Assembly: GCA_000517565.1 (NCBI GenBank)
Contig: CP007051.1
Span: 1,602,001-1,666,000 of the forward strand
DNA: 64,000 nucleotides
Direction: 5' to 3'
From: Desulfurella acetivorans A63
GTDB lineage: Bacteria > Campylobacterota_A > Desulfurellia > Desulfurellales > Desulfurellaceae
Part shown: piece after piece, positions 53,776 to 62,511 of the stretch
How the letters are laid out: every line of letters starts with the position of its first letter
Numbering within the stretch: position 1 is the stretch's first letter
The notes under the pieces: model-generated
Told to the model about the DNA's origin: nothing
The model's input: only the letters and a program-made list of their open reading frames with translations
Databases searched by the model: none
Program-made: the position numbers and the translations under genes

Positions 53776-55047
53776 TTATTTCTGTCTTTTGTCAATAACT
53801 CTTACCATTTTGCCTGGCATTCTTTGTATTGTATTTTCTGGAACAATTTGCAATATGCAATGAAAACCCAATAAATCATAGAGAGCGTTTTCCAGCCTAT
53901 TTCTTGCTTCAGATGAAAAACCATTTGTTTTTTCTAAAATTATTGTAATCTCATCTTTACCTTTCGTGTTTTCAAGCACAATTTGATAGTATGGGCCAAT
54001 TGTTTCATACTGAAGTAAAATCTGTTCAATTTGAGATGGATAAAAATTAACACCTTTAACTTTTAACATATCATCCGTGCGTCCTTTTAGTCGAGAAACT
54101 CTTAAATGTGTCCTTCCACAATCGCACTTGTCTCTTGAAACAATTTTTGTTATATCTTTTGTACGGTACCTTATTAGCGGCAAACCTTCCCTTGTTAGAG
54201 TTGTGATAACAAGCTCGCCTTCTTTTCCATCATCAAGGGGATTTAGTGTATTTGGGTCTACAATTTCTGCAATATAGTGATCTTCCCATATATGTATGCC
54301 AGATTTTGCCTCACAATCAATACCCATGCCAACACCACCAGTTTCCGTCATGCCTATAATATCAAATGTTTTAACCCTCATCTGACTTTCAATGCGAGCC
54401 CTAAGTTCATCTGACCATGTCTCTGCTCCCAAAATGGCTACGCGTAAATTTGTTTTAGAAAAATCAAAGTTGTTTTGTTTTGCAACTTCTATTAACCTTT
54501 GTGGGTACGAAGCAATCGAGCAAATGGCAGTTGTTTGAAAATCTTTTATGAATTTAAGCTGGAGTAGAGTCCTACCTGCACCCATTGGTATAATAAAAGC
54601 ACCGATCTTTTGAGCACCAAAGTGGAATCCAAATCCACCATTAAATAAACCAAAAGATGGCATTATCTGGATTCTATCTTTTTTGTCAACGCCAGCTGCA
54701 TAAAAACACCTTGCAACAATTTCTGCCCAATTTTCCACATCGGACTGGCTCATAGCATTCACTACAGGCGTGCCTGTTGTGCCTGAGCTTGTATGTATTC
54801 TTACTATTTTGTCTGTATAGGTAATATGATTCAGAGGGTAAGCTTCTCTGAGTTCTTCTTTTGTTGTAAAAGGTAATTTTTTTAAGTCATCAAGGCTTTT
54901 TATGTCATCTGGCTCAATTGAATCATACTTTGATTTAAGAGATGAATTAGAGTTTTTTATTAAAGAAAGTGTTTGTTTTAAGCGATCAAGCTGAAGTTTT
55001 TGGATCTCTTCTTGAGGCATTGTCTCAAAATGTTCATTGAATATCAT
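53776..55047 (-). CDS. paaK: Phenylacetate-CoA ligase family protein (iorBA-linked)
   Basis: 423 residues. Motifs: RIHTSSGTTGTPVVNAMSQ (P-loop), GAETWSDELRARIE, GMTETGGVGMGID, YRTKDITKI, CDCG, GRTDDMLKVKGVNFYPSQIE and the C-terminal RMPGKMVRVID. It shares the family layout with the ligase at 20055-21350. Encoded after iorA and iorB with a 14-base overlap, so it likely acts on the aryl-acetyl group produced or consumed by IorAB, either activating aryl acids or conserving energy from the CoA thioester. The start is ATG 55047 with AAGGGG seven bases before it. Confidence 0.9.
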   Translation of the reverse strand: MIFNEHFETMPQEEIQKLQLDRLKQTLSLIKNSNSSLKSKYDSIEPDDIKSLDDLKKLPFTTKEELREAYPLNHITYTDKIVRIHTSSGTTGTPVVNAMSQSDVENWAEIVARCFYAAGVDKKDRIQIMPSFGLFNGGFGFHFGAQKIGAFIIPMGAGRTLLQLKFIKDFQTTAICSIASYPQRLIEVAKQNNFDFSKTNLRVAILGAETWSDELRARIESQMRVKTFDIIGMTETGGVGMGIDCEAKSGIHIWEDHYIAEIVDPNTLNPLDDGKEGELVITTLTREGLPLIRYRTKDITKIVSRDKCDCGRTHLRVSRLKGRTDDMLKVKGVNFYPSQIEQILLQYETIGPYYQIVLENTKGKDEITIILEKTNGFSSEARNRLENALYDLLGFHCILQIVPENTIQRMPGKMVRVIDKRQK

Positions 55048-55465
55048 TATTAAACCCCTTGTTAAAAAATTCTGCATCATTTTTATTAATTAAACTAATG
55101 GCTTTTTGATAATCAATATTTAATACCTTTGCTAATTTGGCAAACATATAAATATTTAACATTTTTGGGTTGGATTTTAAAATATACTCCTGTTCTTTTT
55201 CAGACAAAAATATAATATTTTGCGAATATAAATAAGCAAGCTTTTTGAGTGAGTTATTTAACAAAACAACTAAATCTGCCTTTTTGTAACCAATAGTTGG
55301 GCTTTTGTAATCACCAATTTTTAAGTGTACCTCTACAAGACCACCTTTTTTTGCCATACCATGGATCTCGCTTGATAGTATATTTTGACCATCAAACGAT
55401 TTAATAATCAGCCTTGATAGATAAAGTACACCTTCACCGCCCCTTCCCAGTAAAACAATTTTCAT
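55034..55465 (-). CDS. iorB: Indolepyruvate ferredoxin oxidoreductase, beta subunit
   Basis: 143 residues, shorter than the roughly 190 of many IorB proteins. The N-terminal IVLLGRGGEGVLYLSRL and HGMAKKGGLVEVHLKIG match the gamma-type domain of 2-oxoacid oxidoreductases. With IorA it oxidises aryl-pyruvates to aryl-acetyl-CoA. The start is ATG 55465, overlapping the iorA stop (ATGA), with AAAGGT upstream. The short C-terminus may lack the last helices. Confidence 0.88.
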   Translation of the reverse strand: MKIVLLGRGGEGVLYLSRLIIKSFDGQNILSSEIHGMAKKGGLVEVHLKIGDYKSPTIGYKKADLVVLLNNSLKKLAYLYSQNIIFLSEKEQEYILKSNPKMLNIYMFAKLAKVLNIDYQKAISLINKNDAEFFNKGFNNDIQ

Positions 55466-57231
55466 TTTAGTACCTTTATGGAGCCAAATGGGCAACTATA
55501 TATACACTGAGCACAATCGATGCATGTTTTTCTATCAATTTCCACCTGTTTAGTATCCTCATTGAATATAAGCGATTGACACTCAAACTCATCGATACAT
55601 AATTTACAGCCTTTGCAATCATTATCCACAAAAACTTTAATAATTGGGTTATTTTTTAAACCTTCATCTGTATTGACACACAAATGTCTAAATATAATAA
55701 CAGCTATTGAAGAATTTTTTTCAATATAATCTTTTGATTGTTTTAGTACTTCAATGCTTTTTTTAAAATCATACGGATCTACAATTTCTAAAAAACCAAT
55801 ATCTAAATTTCTAACTATTTTTTCTATAGATATAGGTTTTACTGCCTCGCCAAGAGAATTAACCGGACTTGATAGTGTTTTTTGATTACCTGTCATAGCA
55901 ACTGTAGAGTTATCAAGTATTACAAGCAAAAATTTAGCATTATTATGAATGGCATCAATCAAAGCACTAAGTCCTGTGTGGAAAAAAGTGGAATCCCCAA
56001 TAATTGCCACTACATGATGGTTTTTATTGGAAAGCTTAAACGCTTTATTAAAACCAAAAGCAAAAGATACACTTGCGCCCATACAGAAAACAGTATCTGT
56101 TACGCCTAAATTTACACCAAGCGTGTAACAACCTATATCGCCGGCAAAAATGGCATCAGAATAAACTTGCTTTATCTCAAAAAAAGCGCTTCTATGGGCA
56201 CAACCCGGACACAAAGAAGGCGGTTTATCTTTAAAATCGATATTAACTGGCACAAAAGAATCCAAAACGCCAATATTGTATAAAATTTGTTCACATACAT
56301 CCATACTAAGCTCGCCTTCTTTTGGCACAATATTGTTTCTTCTGCCTTGTGTATTTAGCTGTAACTCTATTAATGGATAAGTTTCCTCAATAGCTATAGC
56401 TTTTTCAAATCTTGATAAATCAATATTTGGCAAAGGATAGGGCATGTCTGCCTTGGCAAGTGTAACTTTATCTTGTAATTTATGCTCTTGTATTAGCTCA
56501 TATAGGTTACTGTAGACCAAACCACTTGATACAAGTAAAATATTTCCAAAAAAATCGAATTTTAATGAGTTTTTCGAAGCAATACTGAAGAGTTTTTCAT
56601 TTAATTTTTTATGTAATATAAACCTTAATTTGGGTGTTGCAGCAAACCTAGCTGGGTCTTTTTTAAACTCTGCATTTAAAGTAATATTTTCAATATTGTC
56701 TTGCACAACAATATTTTGTCTTCCATGCGAGATACGCGTTGTGGTCCTAAGCATTACTGGTAGTTTATAGGTTCTGCTTAACTCAACAGCTTTTTTTGAA
56801 AAGTCATAGGCTTCTTTTATATCTGATGGATCAAAAACGGGAATTTTTGCAAATAAAGCTAACATACGAGAATCTTGCTCGGTTTGCGAAGAATATGGGC
56901 CTGGATCATCTGCTGCAACTACTACAAATGCCCCTTGTGTACCCACAAGAGAAGCGCTCATTAATGGATCAAGTGCAACATTAAGGCCTACCTGTTTGCA
57001 AAAAAAAGCTGAATCAATACCCGTAAAACTTGCGCTTAAAGCTTCTTCCAATGCTACTTTTTCGTTTATAGACCACTCAATATAAGCATTCAAATTGTAT
57101 TTTGATTTTAAATATAGGCCGTAGCGCAAAATCTCGCTTGAAGGCGTTCCGGGATAAGCACTTGCAAACCTCACATTGCTCTCTAAGAGCGCCTGAGCTA
57201 TCGCTTCATTGCCAGACAAAATCTCGATCAT
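55462..57231 (-). CDS. iorA: Indolepyruvate ferredoxin oxidoreductase, alpha subunit
   Basis: 589 residues. The N-terminal pyrimidine-binding domain has SGNEAIAQALLE and AYPGTPSSEIL. The TPP domain has CPGCAHRS, AGDIGCYTLG, and VAIIGDSTFFHTGL with the ILDNSTVAMTG metal loop. The C-terminal two-cluster ferredoxin domain has CKGCKLC and CIDCAQCIYSCPFG. It decarboxylates aryl 2-oxoacids from aromatic amino acids and reduces ferredoxin. The start is ATG 57231; no Shine-Dalgarno is visible, but a possible -10 ends seven bases upstream, suggesting a leaderless message. Confidence 0.93.
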   Translation of the reverse strand: MIEILSGNEAIAQALLESNVRFASAYPGTPSSEILRYGLYLKSKYNLNAYIEWSINEKVALEEALSASFTGIDSAFFCKQVGLNVALDPLMSASLVGTQGAFVVVAADDPGPYSSQTEQDSRMLALFAKIPVFDPSDIKEAYDFSKKAVELSRTYKLPVMLRTTTRISHGRQNIVVQDNIENITLNAEFKKDPARFAATPKLRFILHKKLNEKLFSIASKNSLKFDFFGNILLVSSGLVYSNLYELIQEHKLQDKVTLAKADMPYPLPNIDLSRFEKAIAIEETYPLIELQLNTQGRRNNIVPKEGELSMDVCEQILYNIGVLDSFVPVNIDFKDKPPSLCPGCAHRSAFFEIKQVYSDAIFAGDIGCYTLGVNLGVTDTVFCMGASVSFAFGFNKAFKLSNKNHHVVAIIGDSTFFHTGLSALIDAIHNNAKFLLVILDNSTVAMTGNQKTLSSPVNSLGEAVKPISIEKIVRNLDIGFLEIVDPYDFKKSIEVLKQSKDYIEKNSSIAVIIFRHLCVNTDEGLKNNPIIKVFVDNDCKGCKLCIDEFECQSLIFNEDTKQVEIDRKTCIDCAQCIYSCPFGSIKVLK

Positions 57232-57238
57232 GAATATA

Positions 57239-57266
57239 CTTTTAGCAAAAAATACAAATTTTGCAA
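57239..57266 (-). promoter_or_regulatory. Possible promoter of iorA
   Basis: On the minus strand TTGCAA (complement of 57261-57266), a 16-base spacer and TAAAAG (complement of 57239-57244), seven bases before the iorA ATG. The boxes are imperfect. If used, transcription would begin at or next to the start codon. Confidence 0.4.
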
Positions 57267-57302
57267 GCACCTTGAAAAAAAAGCTTTTTTTAATAAAATG
57301 TG

Positions 57303-57308
57303 TATAAT
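57303..57308 (+). promoter_or_regulatory. -10 element before the Maf glycosyltransferase gene
   Basis: A perfect TATAAT at 57303-57308 preceded by TG. I see no matching -35 at the usual distance; TTGAAA lies too far upstream (25-base spacer). Transcription would start near 57315, just ahead of the AAGGAG ribosome site. Confidence 0.5.
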
Positions 57309-57327
57309 AAAGCAACAAGGAGTTAAA

Positions 57328-60018
57328 ATGTTAGAAAAAAACGCATTGGTTATTGATAAAAAAGCTACATACTTAAAGAAGTTACTTGAAAATATAAATC
57401 CAAAACCAATTCAAGTAAGTAAAGAAATCTATACAAAGCCTCAATTAAAACACGAAGATGTGGTAGTATTGTCTGGTTTTGGAAGTGGACATATTGCAAA
57501 ACGTTTGATTGAAGATTTTCCAAAAAATACGATTATTTGTTATGAAACGGATTTAGAAGGCCTAAAATATGTTCTTGACAATGTTGATGTATCGGACTGT
57601 TTTGTGCATGATAATTTCTTTTTCTTTGCAAGCGATGAAGAAAACATAGAAAATACCATAACCGCAACATTTAATTTATTTGTCGGAAAATTTAACTTTG
57701 GAAATCTCCAGATCATTACAAACCCACTTTTAGAGCCATCAAAATCTCAAAAAATTAATGATATTATTCAAAAGCTATATACCCCGATACTATTAAACCG
57801 AAACACACTTTTATTAAAATCTCAGTACATAATAGAAAATATTGTAAAAAATATATCCGATGTTGCTTTAGGCTTTAATCTTGATTATTTAAAAAATAGG
57901 GCCAAAAATAAGCCTGCATTAATTGTTGCATCTGGTCCATCTCTATCAAACGATATAGAAACAATAAAAAAATACCACAATAGATTTATTGTAATTGCAG
58001 TTGATTCTGTAATTAATATTCTAGAGCAAAACAACATCAAACCCGACATTATCTGCGGCCTTGACTATCAGCAAGTTACGCTTGAAAAATACTCTCCTTT
58101 AATGAAAAAAACTCAAGCTGACGATAGTATCTTTGTATTTGAGCCAGCTATATTTTACCAGATACCAAAATTATTTAAAAATAAAGTTTTCAAAACGGAA
58201 GAAAACAGCTTTTTGGAGTTGCTCGATATAAAACCTAACTACGAAGTTTTTCCAATTAATGCCGTAACGCACTTGGCTGTAAATGTTGCCTATATTCTTG
58301 GTGCAAACCCTATTGTATTTGTTGGTCAGGATTGGGCATACACTAAAGCCCAGCATCACGCAAAAGGCACTATTTTGCCTCAGGGTCTTCCAGAAAAATT
58401 AATCTGGGTAAAAGGCAATTATGAAGAAAAGGTCCCAACAGATGAAAATTTATTTTCAGGTCTTACCATAATGTCTGAGATTGCAAATTTTTTAACCTCA
58501 AAAGGCATACAGGTTATAAACGCAACAAGTGGTGGTGCATATATAGAAAATACACAAATAGAAAAACTTGAAGAATTTGCAAAAAGGATCAAAAAAAATG
58601 CTACTATAACAATAAAATTCACTAAAAAGCCATCTTTGTCAATATACATTAAAAAACTGAAAAACATACTTTTAGAAATGAACAAAGCGATTCATAAAGC
58701 AGATAAAGCTCTAAAGATAAACCAAAACATACAAAAAACATATGAAAAAACTAAAAATATGGAAAAAATCAGATCAAAAGTAGAAGAATCCAATAAAATC
58801 AATAATGAATTATACAACAACCCTGTAATGACCAAATTTGTATTTTTTTACTATTTTCAAGAATTTTACAATTATTTCAAAGAAGAAATTGACATAGAAA
58901 ACCAAACTCTGGAAAAAAGATTAGAACAGTCAAATAAATACTTTGAGTTAATAAAAACTCTCACTCAAAACCTGATCGAGCTTGTTCAAAAAACAATTAA
59001 ATACCTTGAACTAAAAAATGCTTTTTTGCAAAAATTTGAAGAAAATGTAAAAAACAATGATAAAGTGTTTGACTTACTGATGAACTGCTATGATTTTAGC
59101 GATATATACTTTGGTCTTGAAATATTAGATAAAATAAATATACAAAACAATTCAAAACTCATATTTGCAAAGGCAAAACTTTTATCAAACTACAGATATT
59201 TTCACAAACATGCGGTGGAATTGTATGAAAAAGCCATTGAAATTGACCCGGATTTTGAGTTAGCCAGAAACGAGCTTGCTGTTGAGAAGTACAAAATTAT
59301 TTCTCATCTCATTCTTGCAAAAGATGCTATTTTAAACAGAAATGATTTTATTACTGCAAAAAGACTCGTAGAAAGAGCAAAAGATTATGACCCAGACAAT
59401 GAGCACACCATACAGTGGCTATCAATGATAAACAACTTAGAACAAATGCAAACAATGCAAGAGCGCCAAAAGGTAATAAAAGAACAGCTCAAAATCGAAG
59501 GTACTATACCCGAATACGATAAAGCAATTGAATTATTAAAACAAAATAAAATTGATGAAGCCTACAGTGTGCTTGAAAATCTAAACAAAAAATACCCGGC
59601 TTTTGGTGATGCGCTTTTTTTAATGGGAAGCATTTTAATCGACAAAAAAGATTTTGATAAAGCCCTTTATTTACTCAATCAGGCGAAAAACCTTCTTCCG
59701 TACCATCCATTTGTTTATGTTGCACTTGCAAAAATTTATATGTCAAAAGAAATTTACGATAAAGCAAAGGAAGCATTAGAAACTGCATTGAGTCTAAATC
59801 CTGCCTTAAAAGACGAAATTGGAGAAAATCTTGGAGATTTGTATTACGAGTTTGGTGAGTACGAAAAGGCTTTATCACTTTATGAATCACACCTGCAAAT
59901 AACTCAAGATAAAATAAAATTACTTATGAAAATAGCACTATGCTATAAAGGTTTGGGATTGATCCAAAGCTACAATCAGATTTTATCAAAACTACAAGAA
60001 CTGTCAACAAATGCCTAA
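57328..60018 (+). CDS. Maf-type flagellin glycosyltransferase (DUF115) with C-terminal TPRs
   Basis: 896 residues. The central DUF115 domain (about 190-430) has KPALIVASGPSLSNDIE, a CGLDYQQVTLEKY-like segment (the usual position of a DP.. motif), and FVGQDWAYTKAQHHAKG, the pattern of motility-associated Maf enzymes that attach nonulosonic acids to flagellin. A helical region (about 430-610) follows, then TPR units (about 620-896) such as AVELYEKAIEIDPDFELAR and ALYLLNQAKNLLPYHPF. The start is ATG 57328, five bases after AAGGAG. The TPR extension is not present in all Maf proteins and may select the acceptor. motAB lie nearby but flagellin does not. Confidence 0.85.
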   Translation: MLEKNALVIDKKATYLKKLLENINPKPIQVSKEIYTKPQLKHEDVVVLSGFGSGHIAKRLIEDFPKNTIICYETDLEGLKYVLDNVDVSDCFVHDNFFFFASDEENIENTITATFNLFVGKFNFGNLQIITNPLLEPSKSQKINDIIQKLYTPILLNRNTLLLKSQYIIENIVKNISDVALGFNLDYLKNRAKNKPALIVASGPSLSNDIETIKKYHNRFIVIAVDSVINILEQNNIKPDIICGLDYQQVTLEKYSPLMKKTQADDSIFVFEPAIFYQIPKLFKNKVFKTEENSFLELLDIKPNYEVFPINAVTHLAVNVAYILGANPIVFVGQDWAYTKAQHHAKGTILPQGLPEKLIWVKGNYEEKVPTDENLFSGLTIMSEIANFLTSKGIQVINATSGGAYIENTQIEKLEEFAKRIKKNATITIKFTKKPSLSIYIKKLKNILLEMNKAIHKADKALKINQNIQKTYEKTKNMEKIRSKVEESNKINNELYNNPVMTKFVFFYYFQEFYNYFKEEIDIENQTLEKRLEQSNKYFELIKTLTQNLIELVQKTIKYLELKNAFLQKFEENVKNNDKVFDLLMNCYDFSDIYFGLEILDKINIQNNSKLIFAKAKLLSNYRYFHKHAVELYEKAIEIDPDFELARNELAVEKYKIISHLILAKDAILNRNDFITAKRLVERAKDYDPDNEHTIQWLSMINNLEQMQTMQERQKVIKEQLKIEGTIPEYDKAIELLKQNKIDEAYSVLENLNKKYPAFGDALFLMGSILIDKKDFDKALYLLNQAKNLLPYHPFVYVALAKIYMSKEIYDKAKEALETALSLNPALKDEIGENLGDLYYEFGEYEKALSLYESHLQITQDKIKLLMKIALCYKGLGLIQSYNQILSKLQELSTNA

Positions 60019-60062
60019 AAAACTTTAAAAAATAAAAATGAAAAGATGCAGATTTTGATAAA

Positions 60063-60094
60063 TTTACCCACTGACATTGCTGTCAGCAGGTAAA
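60063..60094. terminator. Bidirectional hairpin between convergent genes
   Basis: A symmetric hairpin: TTTACC (60063-60068) with GGTAAA (60089-60094) and CTGACA (60071-60076) with TGTCAG (60081-60086), separated by a CA/CA internal loop and closed by TTGC. T-rich sequence follows on the plus strand. It lies between the stop codons of the Maf gene and the HU gene. Confidence 0.85.
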
Positions 60095-60105
60095 TGCTTT
60101 GATTT

Positions 60106-60414
60106 TTACTTTTTCTTGCCTTTAGAAGCAGGTTTTTCTTGTTTATTGATTTCTTCTTTAAAAACTGCACCTACTTTAAATGCAGGCAATTTAAAAGCAG
60201 GGATGGTTATTGCTTCGCCAGTTTGAGGATTTCTACCTTTTCTTTGAGCTCTATTTGATACATAAAAACTACCAAAGCCTGTAAAAAGAACACTCTCGCC
60301 AGATTTCAGTGTTTCCACTATTGTAGATAGAGTAGCATCTAAGAATTCTTTCGCTTTTTCCTGAGAAATATTGGTTTTCTTAGCCAATACTTTTACAAAC
60401 TCGTTCTTTGTCAT
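60106..60414 (-). CDS. HU/IHF-family histone-like DNA-binding protein
   Basis: 102 residues with MTKNEFVKVLAKKT, FTGFGSFYVSNRAQRKGRNPQTGE-type arm (GFGSF then RKGRNPQTG) and a FKVGAVFKE end, the HU fold. A lysine-rich tail (residues about 88-102) extends beyond the usual 90-residue HU. It bends and compacts DNA as a dimer. A strong sigma-70 promoter with an inverted repeat over the -10 lies upstream, and an AGGGAGG ribosome site precedes the ATG. Confidence 0.94.
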   Translation of the reverse strand: MTKNEFVKVLAKKTNISQEKAKEFLDATLSTIVETLKSGESVLFTGFGSFYVSNRAQRKGRNPQTGEAITIPAFKLPAFKVGAVFKEEINKQEKPASKGKKK

Positions 60415-60433
60415 AGAAACCTCCCTTTATTGG

Positions 60434-60475
60434 ATAAACTCTTCATAGTTTAATGAGTTTATATTGATTTGTCAA
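60434..60475 (-). promoter_or_regulatory. HU gene promoter with overlapping inverted repeat
   Basis: On the minus strand TTGACA (complement of 60470-60475), a 17-base spacer and TAAACT (complement of 60447-60452). A perfect 8-bp inverted repeat, ATAAACTC (60434-60441) and GAGTTTAT (60455-60462), brackets the -10 with a 13-base centre, a good place for a repressor to bind. Confidence 0.6.
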
Positions 60476-60482
60476 AGAAAAA

Positions 60483-60692
60483 TTAATCATTTTTTAGCTT
60501 TTGGTTTCTACCAATAAAAAAATACAAAATTGATCCCAAAAATGGCAAAACGATAACAAGAACAAGCCATATAACTTTGGTTAATCCATCTTTAAAATCG
60601 CTTTTTAGTATATCTATTAAAGCAAAAAGCCACAATGCAACTGCAATTAACGATAATAAACCCATAACAAAAAAACCTTCAAATAATCCCAT
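60483..60692 (-). CDS. Small membrane protein with PLDc_N domain
   Basis: 69 residues with two transmembrane helices (about 8-28 and 40-60) and the FALIDILKSDF and WLVLVIVLPFLGSILYFFIGR segments of the phospholipase D N-terminal (PLDc_N) family, but without any catalytic HKD domain. Stand-alone members are common and of unknown function. A GGAG ribosome site precedes ATG 60692. Confidence 0.85.
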   Translation of the reverse strand: MGLFEGFFVMGLLSLIAVALWLFALIDILKSDFKDGLTKVIWLVLVIVLPFLGSILYFFIGRNQKLKND

Positions 60693-60732
60693 ATCAACTC
60701 CACTAAGTAAATTTGAAAAATTGTAATAAAAT

Positions 60733-62511
60733 TTATCGCTTATTGCAAGGTGTTTTGTGTTCTAAAAATAATTTGTAACTTTTTGAAAAATCACGATATA
60801 TAGGGTCATTGTAGCTTTTATGACAAACAACACACTGACCAACTTCATAAATTTTTACAAGCTCATCTTTATTAAAAGCTCTTTCACCTTTTACAGGAAA
60901 ACTTTGCATTTGCCTGCCATGCTCGTTGACTATCATATCAAGCGGTACATCGCCTAAACCACTTGCTTTTGCATCAAATGTAGGCGTAAATTTAAACTGT
61001 TTGGTATATGGATTAAAGCTCAAATTACCCGTCCCAAAGCCCATTGTACTAGGATTATGATGACAATCTTCACAACTTCTAGATTGTAATTGTGTTGTGT
61101 GTGGATCTATTGTAGCTACACTTAAACCCCTAATTTGTTTAACAAATTTAAAGTCTTTATTAAAAATAGTGATAAAATCCTGGCAACCAGGTTCAACTGG
61201 CATAACTTTCCCATGCGGGTCAAATGCCAGCTGAGGTGTTTCAAAACGCACATAGCTATTTAGCTCAGCATAAGCACCAGGTGTGTCTTTGTACTTTATC
61301 CAATTAAGTTGTTTTAGACCTTCAAAATTGACAATATGGCAACCATAGCACTGTGGCGCCCATGCAGAATGACAAGCCTGACAGGATAAATTTTTATGCC
61401 CAGCAAATGTATGATAGGGTTTATTATTTACAAGCGGAATCGGTATTGCTTTGCCTGTTTCTTTACTAAAAAATATAGCTTTGCCGTTAATCTTTTGAAC
61501 ATTGTAAATTATCTGACCTGTGCGTTCTTCAAAAGCTGCATAATCACCTGCTTTTAATGGCACTTTACCATTAAGAAAAGCTAATTTCAAAGCCAATGAA
61601 TTTGGAGGCACTTGCACAAAATGAGGTTCATGGCAGTCTTTACAGGTAATTCCTACCTGTTGTGTCATGTTTTTGTAGTGAAGACCAAGACCCATTGTAT
61701 CAGACATTGTATGGCAATCAATACAACTCATATGTGCTTTAGTATAATGAACATCGCCTGGTAAATCTAAATAATACCTATCTGGGTTACCTAAAATATT
61801 ATAATGTGATGGACCACCATCCATAAATGGTGTGCCATATTCTTCTGTTTCATAGTGACCAAAGTACGATAAACCAATTCTACCTGATCTGTTATGGCAC
61901 TTTACGCATGTTGCATCGCTTATATGCGTGGTTAGCTCTACATGAGGATTTCCTTTAACCCATTTAGCATGACAATCAAGACAACCTCCGCCGCGTTCTT
62001 GTATTTCTTTTGTTGGACCCTGACCGTAGGGTTTATATAAATGACAGGCTCCACAATTTTTTTCATAATATTGAATAGCTTTGTTTTCTTTGTATTTGCC
62101 TTCATATAAATCCTTAACAGTAACATCACTTGAAAGATTATCCGTGTAGCCAAATTTATGTAAAACTGCAGAAATTATACCCCTATTTGTTGCCATAAGT
62201 GAAGTTTCTACTTCCTCAACCTGCTCTTTATGACACTTACCGCAGGTTTGGGCAGCATACCTTAAATCTGCTGGGTTTTTAATCAAACCTTTGTGTGCTT
62301 GGGCTTCATTTGTTGTATAAGGATTGCCGCCATGGCACACAACGCATCCTATCTGGTCAACCGGGTGAGCCTTATCCATATGAATATCTTTATGGCATAC
62401 AAAGCAGGATTCCTTTTGAGGATTTACATGTGGTTTTTGACTTTGCCTGTACACTGCTATAAATAAAATCGCTATAGTTAACACAACAAGTATTACTATT
62501 GTTTTTTTCAT
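60733..62511 (-). CDS. Dodecaheme c-type cytochrome, membrane-anchored
   Basis: 592 residues with an N-terminal signal/anchor helix (about 4-22) and twelve CxxCH heme sites: CFVCH, CVVCH, CGKCH, CGACH, CLDCH, CVKCH, CIDCH, CKDCH, CQACH, CYGCH, CEDCH, CVVCH. It should sit on the periplasmic side and conduct electrons. Its start overlaps the stop of a b6-type cytochrome b gene, so the two form a quinol-to-multiheme unit. The terminal acceptor is not evident. It does not match the length or heme pattern of NrfA or octaheme reductases that I know. Confidence 0.93.
   Translation of the reverse strand: MKKTIVILVVLTIAILFIAVYRQSQKPHVNPQKESCFVCHKDIHMDKAHPVDQIGCVVCHGGNPYTTNEAQAHKGLIKNPADLRYAAQTCGKCHKEQVEEVETSLMATNRGIISAVLHKFGYTDNLSSDVTVKDLYEGKYKENKAIQYYEKNCGACHLYKPYGQGPTKEIQERGGGCLDCHAKWVKGNPHVELTTHISDATCVKCHNRSGRIGLSYFGHYETEEYGTPFMDGGPSHYNILGNPDRYYLDLPGDVHYTKAHMSCIDCHTMSDTMGLGLHYKNMTQQVGITCKDCHEPHFVQVPPNSLALKLAFLNGKVPLKAGDYAAFEERTGQIIYNVQKINGKAIFFSKETGKAIPIPLVNNKPYHTFAGHKNLSCQACHSAWAPQCYGCHIVNFEGLKQLNWIKYKDTPGAYAELNSYVRFETPQLAFDPHGKVMPVEPGCQDFITIFNKDFKFVKQIRGLSVATIDPHTTQLQSRSCEDCHHNPSTMGFGTGNLSFNPYTKQFKFTPTFDAKASGLGDVPLDMIVNEHGRQMQSFPVKGERAFNKDELVKIYEVGQCVVCHKSYNDPIYRDFSKSYKLFLEHKTPCNKR

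Noticed and set aside
57232-57318. 29-residue N-terminal extension of IorA
   Set aside because: The extension is hydrophobic and basic, unlike IorA, and would cover the divergent promoter region. Family similarity starts at MIEILSGNEAIAQ.
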